Part shown: in pieces, positions 11,840 to 24,190 of the stretch
How positions within the stretch are numbered: the first letter of the stretch is position 1
Layout: each line of letters opens with the position of its first letter
NCBI GenBank assembly: GCA_940337035.1
Contig: OW679197.1
Location: 35,718,466-35,782,465, forward strand
Reading direction: 5' to 3'
DNA: 64,000 nt
DNA from: Agriotes lineatus
Lineage: Eukaryota; Arthropoda; Insecta; Coleoptera; Elateridae
Made by a program: the position numbers and the translations under genes
Notes under the pieces: generated by a model
Databases searched by the model: none
Seen by the model: only the letters and a program-made list of their open reading frames with translations
What the model was told of the DNA's origin: nothing

Positions 11840-14344
11840 TTGAAAAATTATGGCATTTGATTGGTTCATAAGAGATGCGGGAAATAGTCAAGTTTAAATC
11901 TAATCAGCAATGTAAATTTTATTATAAATGATGGGTAGATGCAACGTTTTAAATGTGGCTATGGAATACTATTCACTAATATACGGATGAAAAACCGTCA
12001 TGTCAATCAGATATTTGAAAGACAATCCATCAAAATTGTTTGAAGATTTTGTATTTTGTAGAAACCAACTGTACAATTCAAAGGAAACTCGTTTATATTG
12101 GAAAATGTCTGTAAAAACATACATTGCACTTAATGAAAAAACTGCTTCTGGTTTGAAAATTGCCAAATAGGTAACATTTTTGGGCTATGCAAATGGTACA
12201 GGCTTGCATGAATTGTAAGTTGTATTTGGCGAATCGAAGATCAAAAAGCTCATTGTTAATTAAACGAGAAATAAATGTAAAATAAACAATTGTATGGGCT
12301 ATATGAAAAAGCAACTACTTGAATGGCGATTTTAGAATTGTAAAACAGAAAATAAATTGTACTTGCACCAAATAATATTTACGGTTTCTGGTTAGAAACG
12401 TCTTCTTCGGCCAGAAGTGATAAACAAACTGTCTAGTACCGACAAAATAGCAAATTTAAGAAAATTATGCGGAGATGGTAAGAACACGAAGGAACAAAGG
12501 AAGGTTACAGCAGGTGATCAGGGTAAAGTGTACATATTGTTATGTGGCGATTTAGTGGACGTATCGATAACTTTCGCTGATTCTACAAGTCTTTTGTTGA
12601 CCTTTCCCTTACGAAATAGGTAGTCTGGTCCGATTAAGCTGAAGTAGTATAAAGGGCTTAAAAGTTCGGTGAAGTTTTAGCTTACATTTAGTATCAAGTC
12701 TGACATTTCTGGTTTAGAGAGAAGTCATCGTTCATTAACGGTGCCTGTGTTACAGCCAATGATGCCGTAATACCACTTTTGGACGTATAAAAATGACCAG
12801 CATCGTAGGGTTCGGAGAATCGTAAGTTTAAGGTGGGCCTGATGAGTCGCTATTTTTTACTTAGTGTGTGACACATTATTCGCTTCTTTTCTTAGCATCA
12901 TAGTAATGGTACGTGAGAAATACGTCAAGTTCATTGTTGTGGTTGTGCAGGAAAACAATCTTACTTTTTAAAAATGAAAATTAATTTGGGGATTCAACCC
13001 GAACGAGAATATGAAGATGTTCGATGCTACGTATTCCCAATGATCTCAATAATATTGAAGTATATACGTTAATCGAAATACTCTGGCTTAGCGGACAAAA
13101 ATGGGAATTTACTAGTTTATATCTCGGGTGAGTTACACGTTTTATACAGATCATAGTATGTGGAACTTGCAGATTCAAATTTCCTTGCAGTCGAACTAGG
13201 ACCTTTGTGGGGAGAGGAACTAGCAGCCGTCATGTAACCAAAATAAGTCTTCAGAATGAGAGTCTACCCTGGGAAACTAACTATGTTATTTTAGGGCGAT
13301 TTATTTGGAGCTGTTAATTTGGGGCTATTAATTGAGAGCTTGTTAAATGAGAGCATTCCAACTGCGTGACTTAAGGTTTGCATAGTGAATCGTATGACGT
13401 ACGATTTTCTGTGACAATTTTAAAACTGTTATATCGTTTTGGATGCATGAAATGTTAATCTGTTTTTGAATTCATGGATATGGTCAGTCTTAAGTGATCT
13501 TCAGTTGCGGCTTTTCCTATTGTGGAACTCAGAAGTATGAACCAAAATTCAGTTGGACCTGTGTGAAGACTGGGAGTTGCAGGTCTTCGGCCTAGCAGAT
13601 AAGCAAAATTACTTAATTTATCGTCATCTCAATGTCATATGTAAAACTGTTTGCTAGATGTTTTTACAGCATTGCCCTTATACCACATACATTGATCGAC
13701 GGCGTACCGTTGTAATCTTGTTGTAAACGTAGTGTGACCACACAACGGTGATACCGTTGTCTTGGTCCATAAGTATAATATAATCGTTCCAAAAAACCTG
13801 CTATTTATTGATACAAGAACGTTGCACACGTGTGTATATAGGGTAACAATAAAATGTTCTATTGCTTACGCATTCTTGTATAAATCAAGCCAACAGATAA
13901 ATTTGCTTATCGATGAGACATCGTCTAGTGAAGATAATTTTAGATCAGCCTTGCAATATAAGTGTTAGATATCGTAATATTTGGAACCTTCCAACTTTGG
14001 GTCTGCAAGCAATTAAATATTACTATATTAAAATTATTGGCGCCTGGTATTAAACTATTATAAGGTTATCATAGATCCACTCCCTCCTTAGGAGATAAGT
14101 TAGCAGGCCCCGCTAAATGCGAATTATCGCGGAATCCTTTTGGAGAATTCATTGCTTGTTAAACTTATATTGACTAGATTCAATTTGTTATTGTGTTACT
14201 TCGTCGCAACTACATCGTAAAGCGTTCAGCGGCTGAGGAGAAATTAAAAAAAACCGATTTTTCTAACAATTCATTCCAGAGGCAAACAAACTCTAAATAA
14301 AACTATTGTTTTTATGGTTTTGAAAATCTTTAGTTAAACAATTT
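11840..14344. other. Spacer, nothing recognised
   Basis: Only short chance open frames (up to about 73 codons) without motifs. The words TTGGCGCCTGG (14,037) resemble a primer-binding site, but no LTR could be found beside them. Confidence 0.4.
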
Positions 14345-14700
14345 TTGAACTAGGCCTTCATCGTAAAGCGGTTTTGCCTTTGGATGATGTACCATCTCAT
14401 TCCCCAGAAGAGAAATTTAAAACTAAAGATGGTACGATATTTATTATATTTATGCCCCGAAACGTTACCACACTGATTCAGCCACTGGATCAAGATGTTC
14501 TAAGGCTCTTAAAATTGTATTATCGGAAAGTTTGCTAATTCTATTGTGCGAACCCATCAAAACGTCAGAACTGAAGAAACTTGCCCAAAACCATTGAATC
14601 CTATATTTACACAGTAGTATCTGCTAACAATTAACATCAAAAGCAATTTTAAAATGTTGGCGTAACATATTATTCCTCACGGTTTGAAGGTATCATCGGA
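14345..14700 (+). pseudogene. Decayed pogo/Tigger-like transposase (DDE domain end)
   Basis: On the plus strand from 14,359 the frame reads KAVLPLDDVPSH (family form LLLDNAPSH, with a catalytic aspartate), then FMPRNVTTLIQPLDQ (family form MPPNVTSLIQPMDQG), then LKLYYRKS. These motifs define the second half of the DDE endonuclease domain of pogo/Tigger/Jerky transposases. A frameshift near 14,530 and stops afterwards (ELKKLAQNH then stop) show it is dead; a faint KCWRN-like end follows near 14,655. The N-terminal DNA-binding domain and terminal inverted repeats were not found. Confidence 0.8.
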
Positions 14701-16640
14701 GTCAGTAAAATAAAATTATGTTGACACATCAAACATTGTAAGCATTAAGAGGATTTATGAGAAGGCTGTCATTTAGAATTCAACAGAGTGAACAGAGTGA
14801 TGTAAGTTTTTTTTTTCAGAAATAATATTTGTCAATTAAACTTCTTACACTTATAAAGCTATCCAAACAAAGGGATTTTTACGATAATTTGAGCATGCTT
14901 GTAATTTTTAGTGTTCAGCTAATCAACCGTCTACTATATTTTAATGTAATATTGTTGGTTTCGTGAGTGCGCACTTCGGACGCCTATGCACTAAGCATCG
15001 TTATCTGTGGTTAGTACTAGGATGGGTCATGACTACCTGTCTTATCGGGGATTAATAGCCACAATATTCCGAAACGGATTGGAAGATTGTTACGTTCGTT
15101 TTGACGTGTGTATCTATTTTTACGTTATTGTCTAATGTCATCCCTAGTGATCTACCTCACTTGTAAATTTCGCTAAACGCTACTTAATTGGTAGATTTTG
15201 TTTAAACGATATGATTTTGGTTGCTACTCTTCAGATCTAGTTGTCATTATGTGCTTGATTTGGATAACCGCATTCTAGCTCTCCGAGCATTGTGATGTTT
15301 TTTGGCTTTGTTGAACCTCGCTGAAAGCGTTATTTTGATCAATTAGATCAAACAGCTTGATATCTACCTCCTCCAAGGAAATGTTCTTTTGGGAGTTTTA
15401 AAGGTTAGATATACTCATGTACCGTTAGCGATTATTAGTATATTTATCGACCCTGGATCCCTGTAATAGGCAGTATCTCTTGCTCGGCATGTGAGACTTT
15501 ACTGGTTCATACTTTACCTTCCTTGTTTATTTCCGTTATTACATTATTTGGCTTATCTGATCATACCTGCGCGTGATATTTCTTACGGTCCTAGCTTACT
15601 AAGCGGTTTTTGTTAGATTTCACGTTGTTCAGACTCTATTTCGCAAAGTTATTCATTTTTCCGTTGTCCTAGGGCGCTAGTTTAGTAACTTCCTTTTGCT
15701 GACAGGTTTTCCAGGGTTATTTCGTTGCACTTTGATGGGCTTATCGACCCCCACTTTTAAATTGAACGGTATGCCGCCTTATTTCTTAGAAACGTTCTCT
15801 GTTACCATTAAAATTTTCGGAAACCTCCTGTCTCGCCTTTATGTATAATGTTTATTTAAATGGTTGCTTTATCTCCGATATTTTACCAACTCTTATCGTT
15901 CGATAGTCAGTTGGACTCTGGAAAAACTTATTTTGGTGGATTTCTGTGTAGATATCGTTTTTCTGGCGAGTCTTGCATTGAAGCAAATGTCCAATTTGTC
16001 CTTGTGCATTCTAAAGTAAGTTTTCTCGAATGCGCTCCGCGTCTGTGTGCTAATCGCGTGTTATTGTTTCAGGGATTTCTAGATTGTATCTATTTCCTTT
16101 GTGATTTCGATTTGATTGTCGTTTTCGTAGTCTCTTCTGAACGCTACGTGTACACGTCTTGGGTTTGATATTGGGTTCAATTCAGTTATTTATGCGCCTT
16201 CTTTTTAATTATTATAGATTTAAAATTTTATTTGGGTACAGGGACTGTCTACATGAACTGAAAATAAATACCACGCATTTCATGCCATATTTATGCTTTT
16301 TTTGTAACAGGCTACAGTATTAAAAAGCTTGCGTCTGATAAATTCCAACTTGGATTCGCGGGTTATTAACCAAACAAGTTAGTGGCGCCCTTACTTTGTT
16401 TTGATCTTTTTAATGTTAACCCATCCCTCTTCTGGAGTAGCTCTGCTCGTCTGTTAAATGCTATAGGTTACGGACTATTTTAGGAATTTACAACTCGCGA
16501 TTCTGGTTAGACAGGGTGGTGAAAAATTAGCGATTGATATCATTACTGCGCTCTTCCTGATCGTGAGTAGAGTTATTTCTTACAAATCGTTTTCGTATAC
16601 TTAACTTCATTCTCTTAGGATCGGTAAACTAAAAGTGACT
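14701..16640. other. Non-coding region with strand-skewed, T-rich plus strand
   Basis: From about 14,950 to 16,640 the plus strand is conspicuously rich in T and poor in A, as if the minus strand were the sense strand of an A-rich retroelement. No reading frame with motifs survives. A frame at 15,860-16,168 is open for 102 codons, but its faint resemblance to a BEL RNase H is too weak to use. TGGCGCCC occurs at 16,383, again without an LTR. Confidence 0.35.
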
Positions 16641-18994
16641 TTTTAGCAAAAGTATGACAACGCTGTTTACATAAATATACCATGTAGTGGTCTGTTGCTA
16701 TGAATCATGGTTAAAGTGCAATTGAAGCTTTTCGTAATGTTGCAAGATTTAATGTTAACGTTTTTTTATATATTACAAAAAGAAACTTGCAATATTTTGC
16801 ATATACATAGAATAGTTTGGTTGCAGGCAATGATCGAAGTATTTTTGGATAGTAGGGGCGTAAATAATGTACTTGTTTGTACTTTAAATATACAAAATAA
16901 AAAACTTTGTAGTTGAACTAAAAAAGTCAAATTGATACTCAAATTTGGTATTAGAGCGTTCGGCGTCGATGTTCATCTATTAAATGTGTGCCTTATAGTA
17001 GTCTGTGTGAACAAAACCTAACCTATCCCAAGCTAACCTAATATAACCTTAACCGTTTAGGTTAATTAGAATTTCCTACCCTATTAAAATGTACACTCTA
17101 TATACAGGAAAATCAAAAATAAACTTGATCGCGGGAGTCATTGAAAACAAAAAAACCTGTCTAATCTGTAGTGTGCTTTTTGTTGACATAGAATTACCTT
17201 TTTTTTTCAAGCTTAAAATTAATTTTTAACTTGTTTAACTTATTCACGTGTTATTTTAATGGTACCCATCAATTTACTCTATAAATTTATAATACAGTTC
17301 AAATGTAGCTTCATAAAGTGCAGTGTCATATTTTTCATAGTCTTCCACCTTGTCATTGTATTTTTATGTTTTTAAATCCGTGATTTGTTAAATATACTTT
17401 CATTTGTTAAATATCGTTAACCTATTACAATTTCTTGTCAAAAATCAAACTTTTCGTTATGGAATATGCTTCATTAAATATTCACTCTAGTGGGGTGGAT
17501 ATTAATCAATATATTTTCCTATAAACATTTTCATCAAAGCGATTTCCTTTTCCTAATTTTACATTCCGATGCACATTTTTTCAATTTCGTGTTTTAGAAA
17601 CACCTCCAATATTCCGATTTTTTTTATTAAAGCATCTAATAAATCAAAGTTACCTGCCATTAGTGGATAATGAAATTTACATTTCATCTATACAAGGCTA
17701 ATAAGGAAAGATTGGAATCTGGCGTCGAATTTCAATACTAAGATTTCAATACCTTGGTAATATAAAAAGTGTAGTTAATCTTTCAATCGCAATTGTACGA
17801 TTATTGGAAGTTGTCTACATTAAATTTTGATTGCCGCCCAAACCTCTTCATCTTAATACACAGATATTCGAAAATTCACAGCTTATGACATAGACTCAAT
17901 ACATAGAATTTCTAGAAGTTAATTGAAATAGTATTCACTTCAACGTAAGGCTTAATATAATTAAATATTCAACGTTATTAAGGATTGTAGCAACTATTTT
18001 TTTATATATTCCATCTTGATATTATAAGAATTAGTTAACAATTATCTTGTAAAAATATATTTCGATACTATGGTGTCATCTTCAGTTTACATAGTACAAT
18101 TACACTTTGAAATCTGTAAGTTAATACATTTACTCGTACATATTAAAATAAGTAAGTGAACAATTAAAATTCTCAAATATATTTACCTTTCCATTAATAG
18201 TTGTTTCAGTTAAAATTAAAATTTTCGTTTCATCGAAATCTTGTTGAGTTAAATTATAATAATATCTCTTAGTATATTCTTTCTTTGATAAAACATTCTG
18301 TAATTGCAATGTATTAAAACATAAAATTTTAACTTATTGTGGTATCCTCTTGCTATGGCAGGTAATTAAAAATTGAAAATTAATTATTTGACCTGCCAGT
18401 AGCAGATATTCTTTATATCTCAGAATCTATTTTGATACCTGCCTTAAGCATGAATTAATGATTTGTTATGGGCACACACAGCGAAGCTTTCACAAGCAAG
18501 AAACTTTATGAGACTTATTTTACGCACTCTTTATTTTCACGTAAGTGACAGATTGACAAAAGAAAATTACAAAATACATGAGACAAACGAACAAGTTAAC
18601 CTAAAATTGGACTCACAACGGCCGAAGGTTTCTCCTTGAAATTCTAGCAAAAATCTCGGAAAATTTCGGAGTGGGCTCTATTTATAGCCTCGGACAGATA
18701 AAATATGCTAAAGCCATGTATTGATCTAAATTGATGTAAGATTTATAATAATTGTTAACTGACGCGCAAAATTTAATTAACAAAAAGCTATTGTTATTTT
18801 GAAAAACGTATCAATTAATTACACAACAACCTTAGGTCTACACGTAAAACTATTATATATTAGAGTACACATGCACCCAATTTCACAACTCTCCCCATTC
18901 GTGGCATGTGTGCCCCACACCAAATTCAGATGTACTACCGGAAAAGTGGTCCCACAACTTTGGTGCACTTGTGTGTGTTACGTATCAGGTGGCA
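16641..18994. other. AT-rich spacer; short telomere-like patch at 17,012-17,062
   Basis: No genes recognised. The patch contains AACCTAACCTA, GCTAACCTAA and GTTTAGGTTA words close to the insect telomeric unit TTAGG. A small palindrome GGCAGGTAATTA...ACCTGCC lies at 18,357-18,400. The open frame at 18,799-19,092 partly overlaps the repeat below and is not a gene. Confidence 0.4.
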
Positions 18995-19445
18995 ATTTTA
19001 TTTACGAAGAGCTGTACACACCGCCAAATATGACTCTGCGACCTGCACTCTCGCCTGAGGTCACCGAGTTCAACCGCTCTGCAAGTGGATGAAGACTTCA
19101 TAATGTCACAAACACCTCCTTCAAGTATGTGTCCTCTTTATAGCTTGCACGGGTTTTTCGATGGAGTATATTAGTTGCCTAATTTATCTTGAAACAGCTC
19201 CAACTTCACAGGCACTTGTAGTTCTCATGTGTACAGTACTCAATTTTCCGTGCTTGCAGGCCTCCCCGATCTCGGACACAACATGGTCCCTAGCTGTTGG
19301 CCTCTACTTCTACAATTTCGGCCGCAATTTTTGAGTTGCCGTCGATCTTGGCCTCCAATGGATTAGGGCCTGTTCTGATATCATCCTCCAGCGTACAATA
19401 AAAGCCCTATCCATCTGCTTTCTTGCACTCCGAGTGTATCGGTTT
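18995..19445 (-). repeat. Unclassified dispersed repeat, copy A
   Basis: Read on the minus strand, this matches 35,090-35,430 on the plus strand in collinear order: GATACACTC, CGCTGGAGG, then CGACGGCAACTCAAA against CGACGACAACTCAAA, then AAATTGAGTACTGTACACATG against AAATTGAGTATTGCACACATG, then CAGGTCGCAGAGTCATATTTGG against CAAGTCGCAGAGTCCCATTTGG. Copy A has extra DNA before the last block. No known protein was recognised in any frame. Confidence 0.6.
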
Positions 19446-20680
19446 TGGTATTCTGACCCGATTTTGCACACTTATTGACCGTAGTTCAGTTTTATCATAA
19501 CCGCACTGTATATAATACAAAATTTTGTCGACAATATCTTATTCTATTCACCAGAACTAATATGTGGCCATCCATATTATTACCATGTTATAATTTTTAG
19601 TTACAAAAACTATTCCGTCCAAGTATTCGAAACACAAAATATTGGATTGAGCTATAAGCAAATAATGTTAAGGCAAAAAATTAAATCCAACGAAAAACTG
19701 CGAAAAATATAATTGAACTTTATTCAAGTACTGACGGTTCAGGTTATATCTATTAAATATTCACCGTGGCCTTCAATATCAATTTAAAATTGTGTATATA
19801 AACAGTTTGGCTCATTTTTCTCATTTATCTTTGTTATGAAGCCTACAAAATTGCTTAATTTTTTATTAAAGCTTAAAGTGGATCAAAGTGAACTGACATT
19901 ATTCTGAAATGATGTTGATATTGCATTTGTACAAGGGTAATAGAAAAGAACTGAAATCTTCCTTTAAAATTTCAGTGCTTAAACGACAAATAAAAAGGCT
20001 AGCGCATAATTTCATCAGCAATTTTGTTCATTTTGCTCATTTTAATATTATTTGTACGATAACAAAACAAGTCTTGCGTAATTGCGTTAGTTTTTACAGA
20101 TCGCTTCTAGCAATTTTTAAGAACAACAGATTATAAAAGGTAAACATTGGATTTTAAAAATAATGCAAGGCATTCCTTTCGAACTATCCTTTTGAACTGT
20201 TAATTCTGTAATGTTAGTTTAAATAAGGAAATAACTCTGAAATAGAAGTAAATACATTATTAATACATTAGGCAAGACTGTAGCAACTTTGTGTAGGTAG
20301 CTATATGGATAAACCGCTAAAATAAATTAAAATATGCCACCAAAGCCGTATTTAGCGGTACTAAATTCTAAAATATTAAAAATATCAAAAGGGCACTATA
20401 TTCTTTATTATACGTGACATCAAATTTTCAGAATTCTTTAAAAGTATAATTAGCCATCTTCCCAAATAATTTTAAAATTGACTAAGCAGGTTTCTCGGTG
20501 GTTGATATGCTATTAAGACACATTTTTAGAGATACATAAACGTTGTAAAAAATTACTTTTACTAGTTACAATCGCCAGAATATTACTGCATATACAATTC
20601 TATAGATATCACTTATTTTATAGAGGACGTTGCTAGTGAAATTTGGTAACAACGCTAAATAGAAGTATTTAAATAACTTT
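19446..20680. other. AT-rich spacer up to the gap
   Basis: No coding region or repeat boundary recognised. Confidence 0.45.
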
Positions 20681-20780
20681 NNNNNNNNNNNNNNNNNNNN
20701 NNNNNNNNNNNNNNNNNNNNNNNNNNNNNNNNNNNNNNNNNNNNNNNNNNNNNNNNNNNNNNNNNNNNNNNNNNNNNNNN
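20681..20780. other. Assembly gap (100 N)
   Basis: One hundred consecutive N, the usual placeholder for a gap of unknown size. Features on either side need not be truly adjacent. Confidence 0.99.
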
Positions 20781-21904
20781 TCCTAAAATATTCTTTCCTA
20801 TCTTCATCCCTTGTTGCGGCCCCTTCGACTACTTTTTACGTCTTTGTGTATAATAGGTTACCTCTAAGTCTTTTAAAGTTTCTTCAATACCTATTTTGCA
20901 ATTCTTTCCTTTTGGCCACATCAAGTCACAGGTACGGAACGTTACCGCTCTACTTTCACGTTGTTTGACGTTTTATCAGGTGTATTTTAGTTTTTTCCAG
21001 AATAGTCCTCGATATCTTTAACCTTATTTCCGAAAATCTATCACAAATCTTCGCATGCTAAAGAAGCCGTCCGTAGTATCCTCCATATATGAGGCTGCAC
21101 ATCCCGCTAAACGAATACCCTGCCAGCTGATGGCACAAATCCATGCAGTCCTGACTGCGACTTCTCGTGCCTTCCGAAGCACGTGAGCAGTGAGTGCAGG
21201 TCAGGAGCATTTTATTCAGCTTTTTGTGTACCCGAGGCCGCAGCCACCGTCCCTGCGATTCCTGCTTCGTTTGAAATCGCATAGCTTGTTTAACAATTTC
21301 ACTTGCTTGGTGTACTTGCCGGATTTATGTTGTATTTTGTATTTGATATGAATATTAAAGGGCCTTTTTTGTGATTGCGTCCATTCGATGAGGCCTCGTC
21401 GCGTAACGGAATCAGCGGATCATTTTATTAAATAGTTTTTCCTAAGTACAAGGTGATGTTAATTTCAATTAGGGTTTTATATACTACACCTGATTGATTC
21501 TAGTCATCTTCAATCAAAGCAACCCTTTTGTAATTGCTATGAAACTCACTATGCTATTCATTCAATAGCTCCTTTCTAATTGTTTATATAATAATATTTT
21601 TGATCTAATTCATTCAAATCGTACTTGAAACGGAAGAAATGGAAAAAAGGTGCATGCAATAATTATAATGGATACATTTTTGAAAACCAAATTAACCAAA
21701 AAACTAATTAAATACCTCCAGGACGTGGCTGAAGATGATAACTTTGAAAGTACAAGATACAAATTCTGATCTTGTTGAGTTTTCTATTTCGAAATTAAAA
21801 AATGGACAACTGTAACCTTGCTTATCATATTTCCTCTGTTTTCTGAATGATATCATTGTTAACAGTGGTCTATTATGAGATGTTTATCGGACTTTTTCCA
21901 CTCT
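20781..21904. other. Spacer, nothing recognised
   Basis: A 74-codon minus-strand frame at 21,058-21,282 sits in a moderately GC-rich patch (21,050-21,290) but has no recognisable motif. Confidence 0.4.
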
Positions 21905-21975
21905 CTCGGGGGTTCACCACACGACGTTTCGGGAGTTTTTCGTCTACTGCCGTCCTCAGATGAATGAACTCCTGG
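21905..21975 (-). ncRNA. Hammerhead-like core motifs of a Penelope-like element
   Basis: On the minus strand CTGAGGA (21,959-21,953) is followed 22 bases later by GAAACGTCGTG (from 21,930). CTGANGA and GAAA are the two conserved core boxes of hammerhead ribozymes, which are known in the terminal repeats of Penelope-like retroelements. The position fits: it lies a few hundred bases downstream of the Penelope-like coding remnant at 22,920-22,160 on the same strand. Stem II is not convincing, so self-cleavage is doubtful. Confidence 0.45.
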
Positions 21976-22024
21976 TTAGTCCTGAGAAGTACGGATTTTT
22001 GTACGTTTTTTCACGTATGCTTGT

Positions 22025-22110
22025 GCCTACTCCGCGGTTTGAACCCGGGACCATTGATCTCTGTGGTTACGAGTCTGTCACCACTAAGCCACCAGGGCGG
22101 CCATATATTC
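22025..22110 (-). repeat. tRNA-derived SINE head
   Basis: On the minus strand: GGTGGCTTAGTGGTGAC (A-box-like), then about 30 bases later GGGTTCAAACC (B-box-like). It lies between the Penelope-like coding remnant and its hammerhead-like end, so it may be an insertion. The acceptor stem does not pair, which argues against a real tRNA gene. Confidence 0.55.
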
Positions 22111-22159
22111 TAGTTGTAAACTTATAAATAAATATTACTGGTGTATACGCATTAGACAA

Positions 22160-22416
22160 TTTTTATAGTTCTCTGAGCAGTTGTGGCATCCAACTGGGCT
22201 TTATTTCTGCGCTAGCCTGGCTAATTGGTTCTTCTGCCAGCGCTATTCTTTCAGCTTCCGACGGAACCTGTTTTCTTCTTTAGCTACAGTTGATGCGTTA
22301 ACCCATTGTATGTGGTGGGCTTTCTTCCAGACGTGAAGTGATGGTTTCGCCCTTTCTAATATCTTTGCGGCGCGGCATTCCGATGATCTCACTCGTAGGG
22401 GTCGTTGTGTTTCCCC

Positions 22417-22462
<46 letters not shown>

Positions 22463-22920
22463 TATATATTGCCTTCCAGACTCGCACGGCACGCTGTAGA
22501 TATAGTTCTTCGAACTCTGATCTTCGTTCTAAGGCTTGGTATGCGACATCATGCCTCTCAGAGTTGTTGTGGACTTGAAGGCAGTTCTTATGTTGCATCT
22601 GTTTCCGATTCTTCTCAGTTTCTTGGAAACTCCTCGGATGTAGTATGGCATTACGACCGTGGTTGTCGGCTCCGTTTTCTCATCCTCTGCCGGTGTTGTA
22701 TTTCCTCTGCCTTTACAGTGGCGGGTTGTGACCATGATGTTCTGTTCATTTTTTTTCTCATTTCTGAATCATTTCTCTAGGGTATCCTGCAACTATGTAG
22801 TTGATCTGGTTATTGCTTTTCTTTTACTATGTATTTCAGCCTTTAATTTTTTTAGGCATCCTTTCTTTGCATTATCCCTTATTCCATATGGGTTTTCCAA
22901 ACGTTGATTTGTCTTTGTAC
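22160..22920 (-). pseudogene. Penelope-like element: C-terminal region with GIY-YIG endonuclease, broken
   Basis: On the minus strand the order of motifs is NYIVAGYPREMIQK, then VVMPYYIRGVSKKLRRIGN, then SHTKP, then YIYSVPCESGRQYI, the start of the GIY-YIG nuclease fold (family form IYxVPCxCGxxYIGET). Here a TA dinucleotide repeat replaces the normal continuation. After it the frame resumes with WKKAHHIQWVNAST and, after a frameshift, EEPISQASAEIKPSW, matching the end of the Penelope-like GIY-YIG region. The polymerase part is missing and several stops and shifts make it non-functional. Confidence 0.85.
22417..22469. repeat. TA microsatellite inside the GIY-YIG domain
   Basis: About 50 bases of nearly perfect TA repeat with one C and one G interruption. 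It sits exactly where the YIG half of the nuclease motif should follow, and in frame encodes a run of alternating Tyr and Ile. Confidence 0.95.
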
Positions 22921-23770
22921 TTTAATACGTTAGACAAAAAACTTAACTAGTATTGGGTTTTCTTTTACTCGCTTTTAATGTTTGATCTCTGCAAATACAA
23001 TTTAAAAGAGAGTGAGGCATAGACTATCTTTGCTTCACTCATTTTTCCATTTAATTTAATAATACCTGTATATATACTTTTGATTACTCTTGTAATATAG
23101 GGTTTCTATTAAAGCTTCTAAGGCGTGCCACATTTCTTTGTTTAGAACAGCATCAAAAGCTTCAGTTTAAGTCTAGAAGCAACATTCATCCGCACCTACT
23201 TCGTTCGATAATATTTTAAGTACTGTTTTGAACTTTTAGATATGCTTTTAATTTTCGGCTCTAAACAATACCTATTCTTATTTTATCTACTGTATCCACT
23301 GCCCCTTCTAGCCTTCTCCCACTCTTATTTTTCTACAAATCTTTACTGTTTGTGGTGGCAACCATATTGATCGGCAATTTTCGCTGCTTGTCCTTTTTTC
23401 ATGAATGGCGAGAAAAGAAAATTCGGTTGATCTCATTTCGTAACTATTTTTCATTTTAGTTTTCCCACAGAAAGTGGCACATTCCAATCAAGAAGTGGAG
23501 CTTTTTTTGGTGTACCCGACGTACTACAGTTTGTAAGGAGGCCTCCGACTGCGCTTTAATTTTCCAAAACAAAATCAATATCGGAATTTCCAATTGCTCA
23601 AGTTATAAAATCGGGAAAAAGATTAATTGCACCTCGGATCAAAGAGTGCACGTAACAGGTGGAAGTCTCCGCAAAAATCGTGAATTGCGCTTGCAGTGCA
23701 CGTTGCAGTTTTATTAAATGGAATCGCGCAAAACCTGGCCGTATATCGACGGAATTTGCATATAAAACAA
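22921..23770. other. Spacer, nothing recognised
   Basis: T-rich DNA; possibly further upstream Penelope-like debris on the minus strand, but no motif could be read. Confidence 0.4.
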
Positions 23771-24190
23771 TTTAATTGCGTTTTTTGTACCGCTCTTTCT
23801 GGTCCCCGGACAATAATTAAATCTTTTTATTAACCTATTTAGTAGCAGCTAAAAGGACGTTTACAGCGAAACCTGCTAAATTTGATTAACGGCCCGCGTT
23901 AATAGTTTGGACGTTTATAATTGGCGAAGCCTTCATGTTTAATTAAGATAGCAGCGGTTTTAGGATTCGAATAAAATCTAGATCTCGTTTCCATCAGATA
24001 AGATCTGCGGGGCATAGCTCGGGACATTTCGAAAAATCCAAATTAAGCGATTCGCGTTTTTATCTAGCCGGGCTGGTTTGTAAGGAATTTGTGAGGCACG
24101 CTTTTTTCACGAGGAAGTATAAATCGTAAAGTAGCATTATTAAGCAGATCTCAGCCAGATTCCTCTGCTTTACAGCTACTTTACATTTTC
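23771..24190. promoter_or_regulatory. Candidate cis-regulatory block
   Basis: The block has a more balanced composition than its flanks and a cluster of candidate factor sites: TTTAATTAAGATAG and TTTATAATTGG (homeodomain-like cores), AGATAAGATC (GATA-like) and repeated GGCCCGCG/GCCGGGC words. There are no coding frames and no repeat hallmarks. Function is inferred from texture only. Confidence 0.25.

Noticed and set aside
15860..16168. Possible BEL RNase H remnant in a 102-codon frame
   Set aside because: Only a faint likeness around LVHSKVS...PRL; catalytic acidic residues are not in place.
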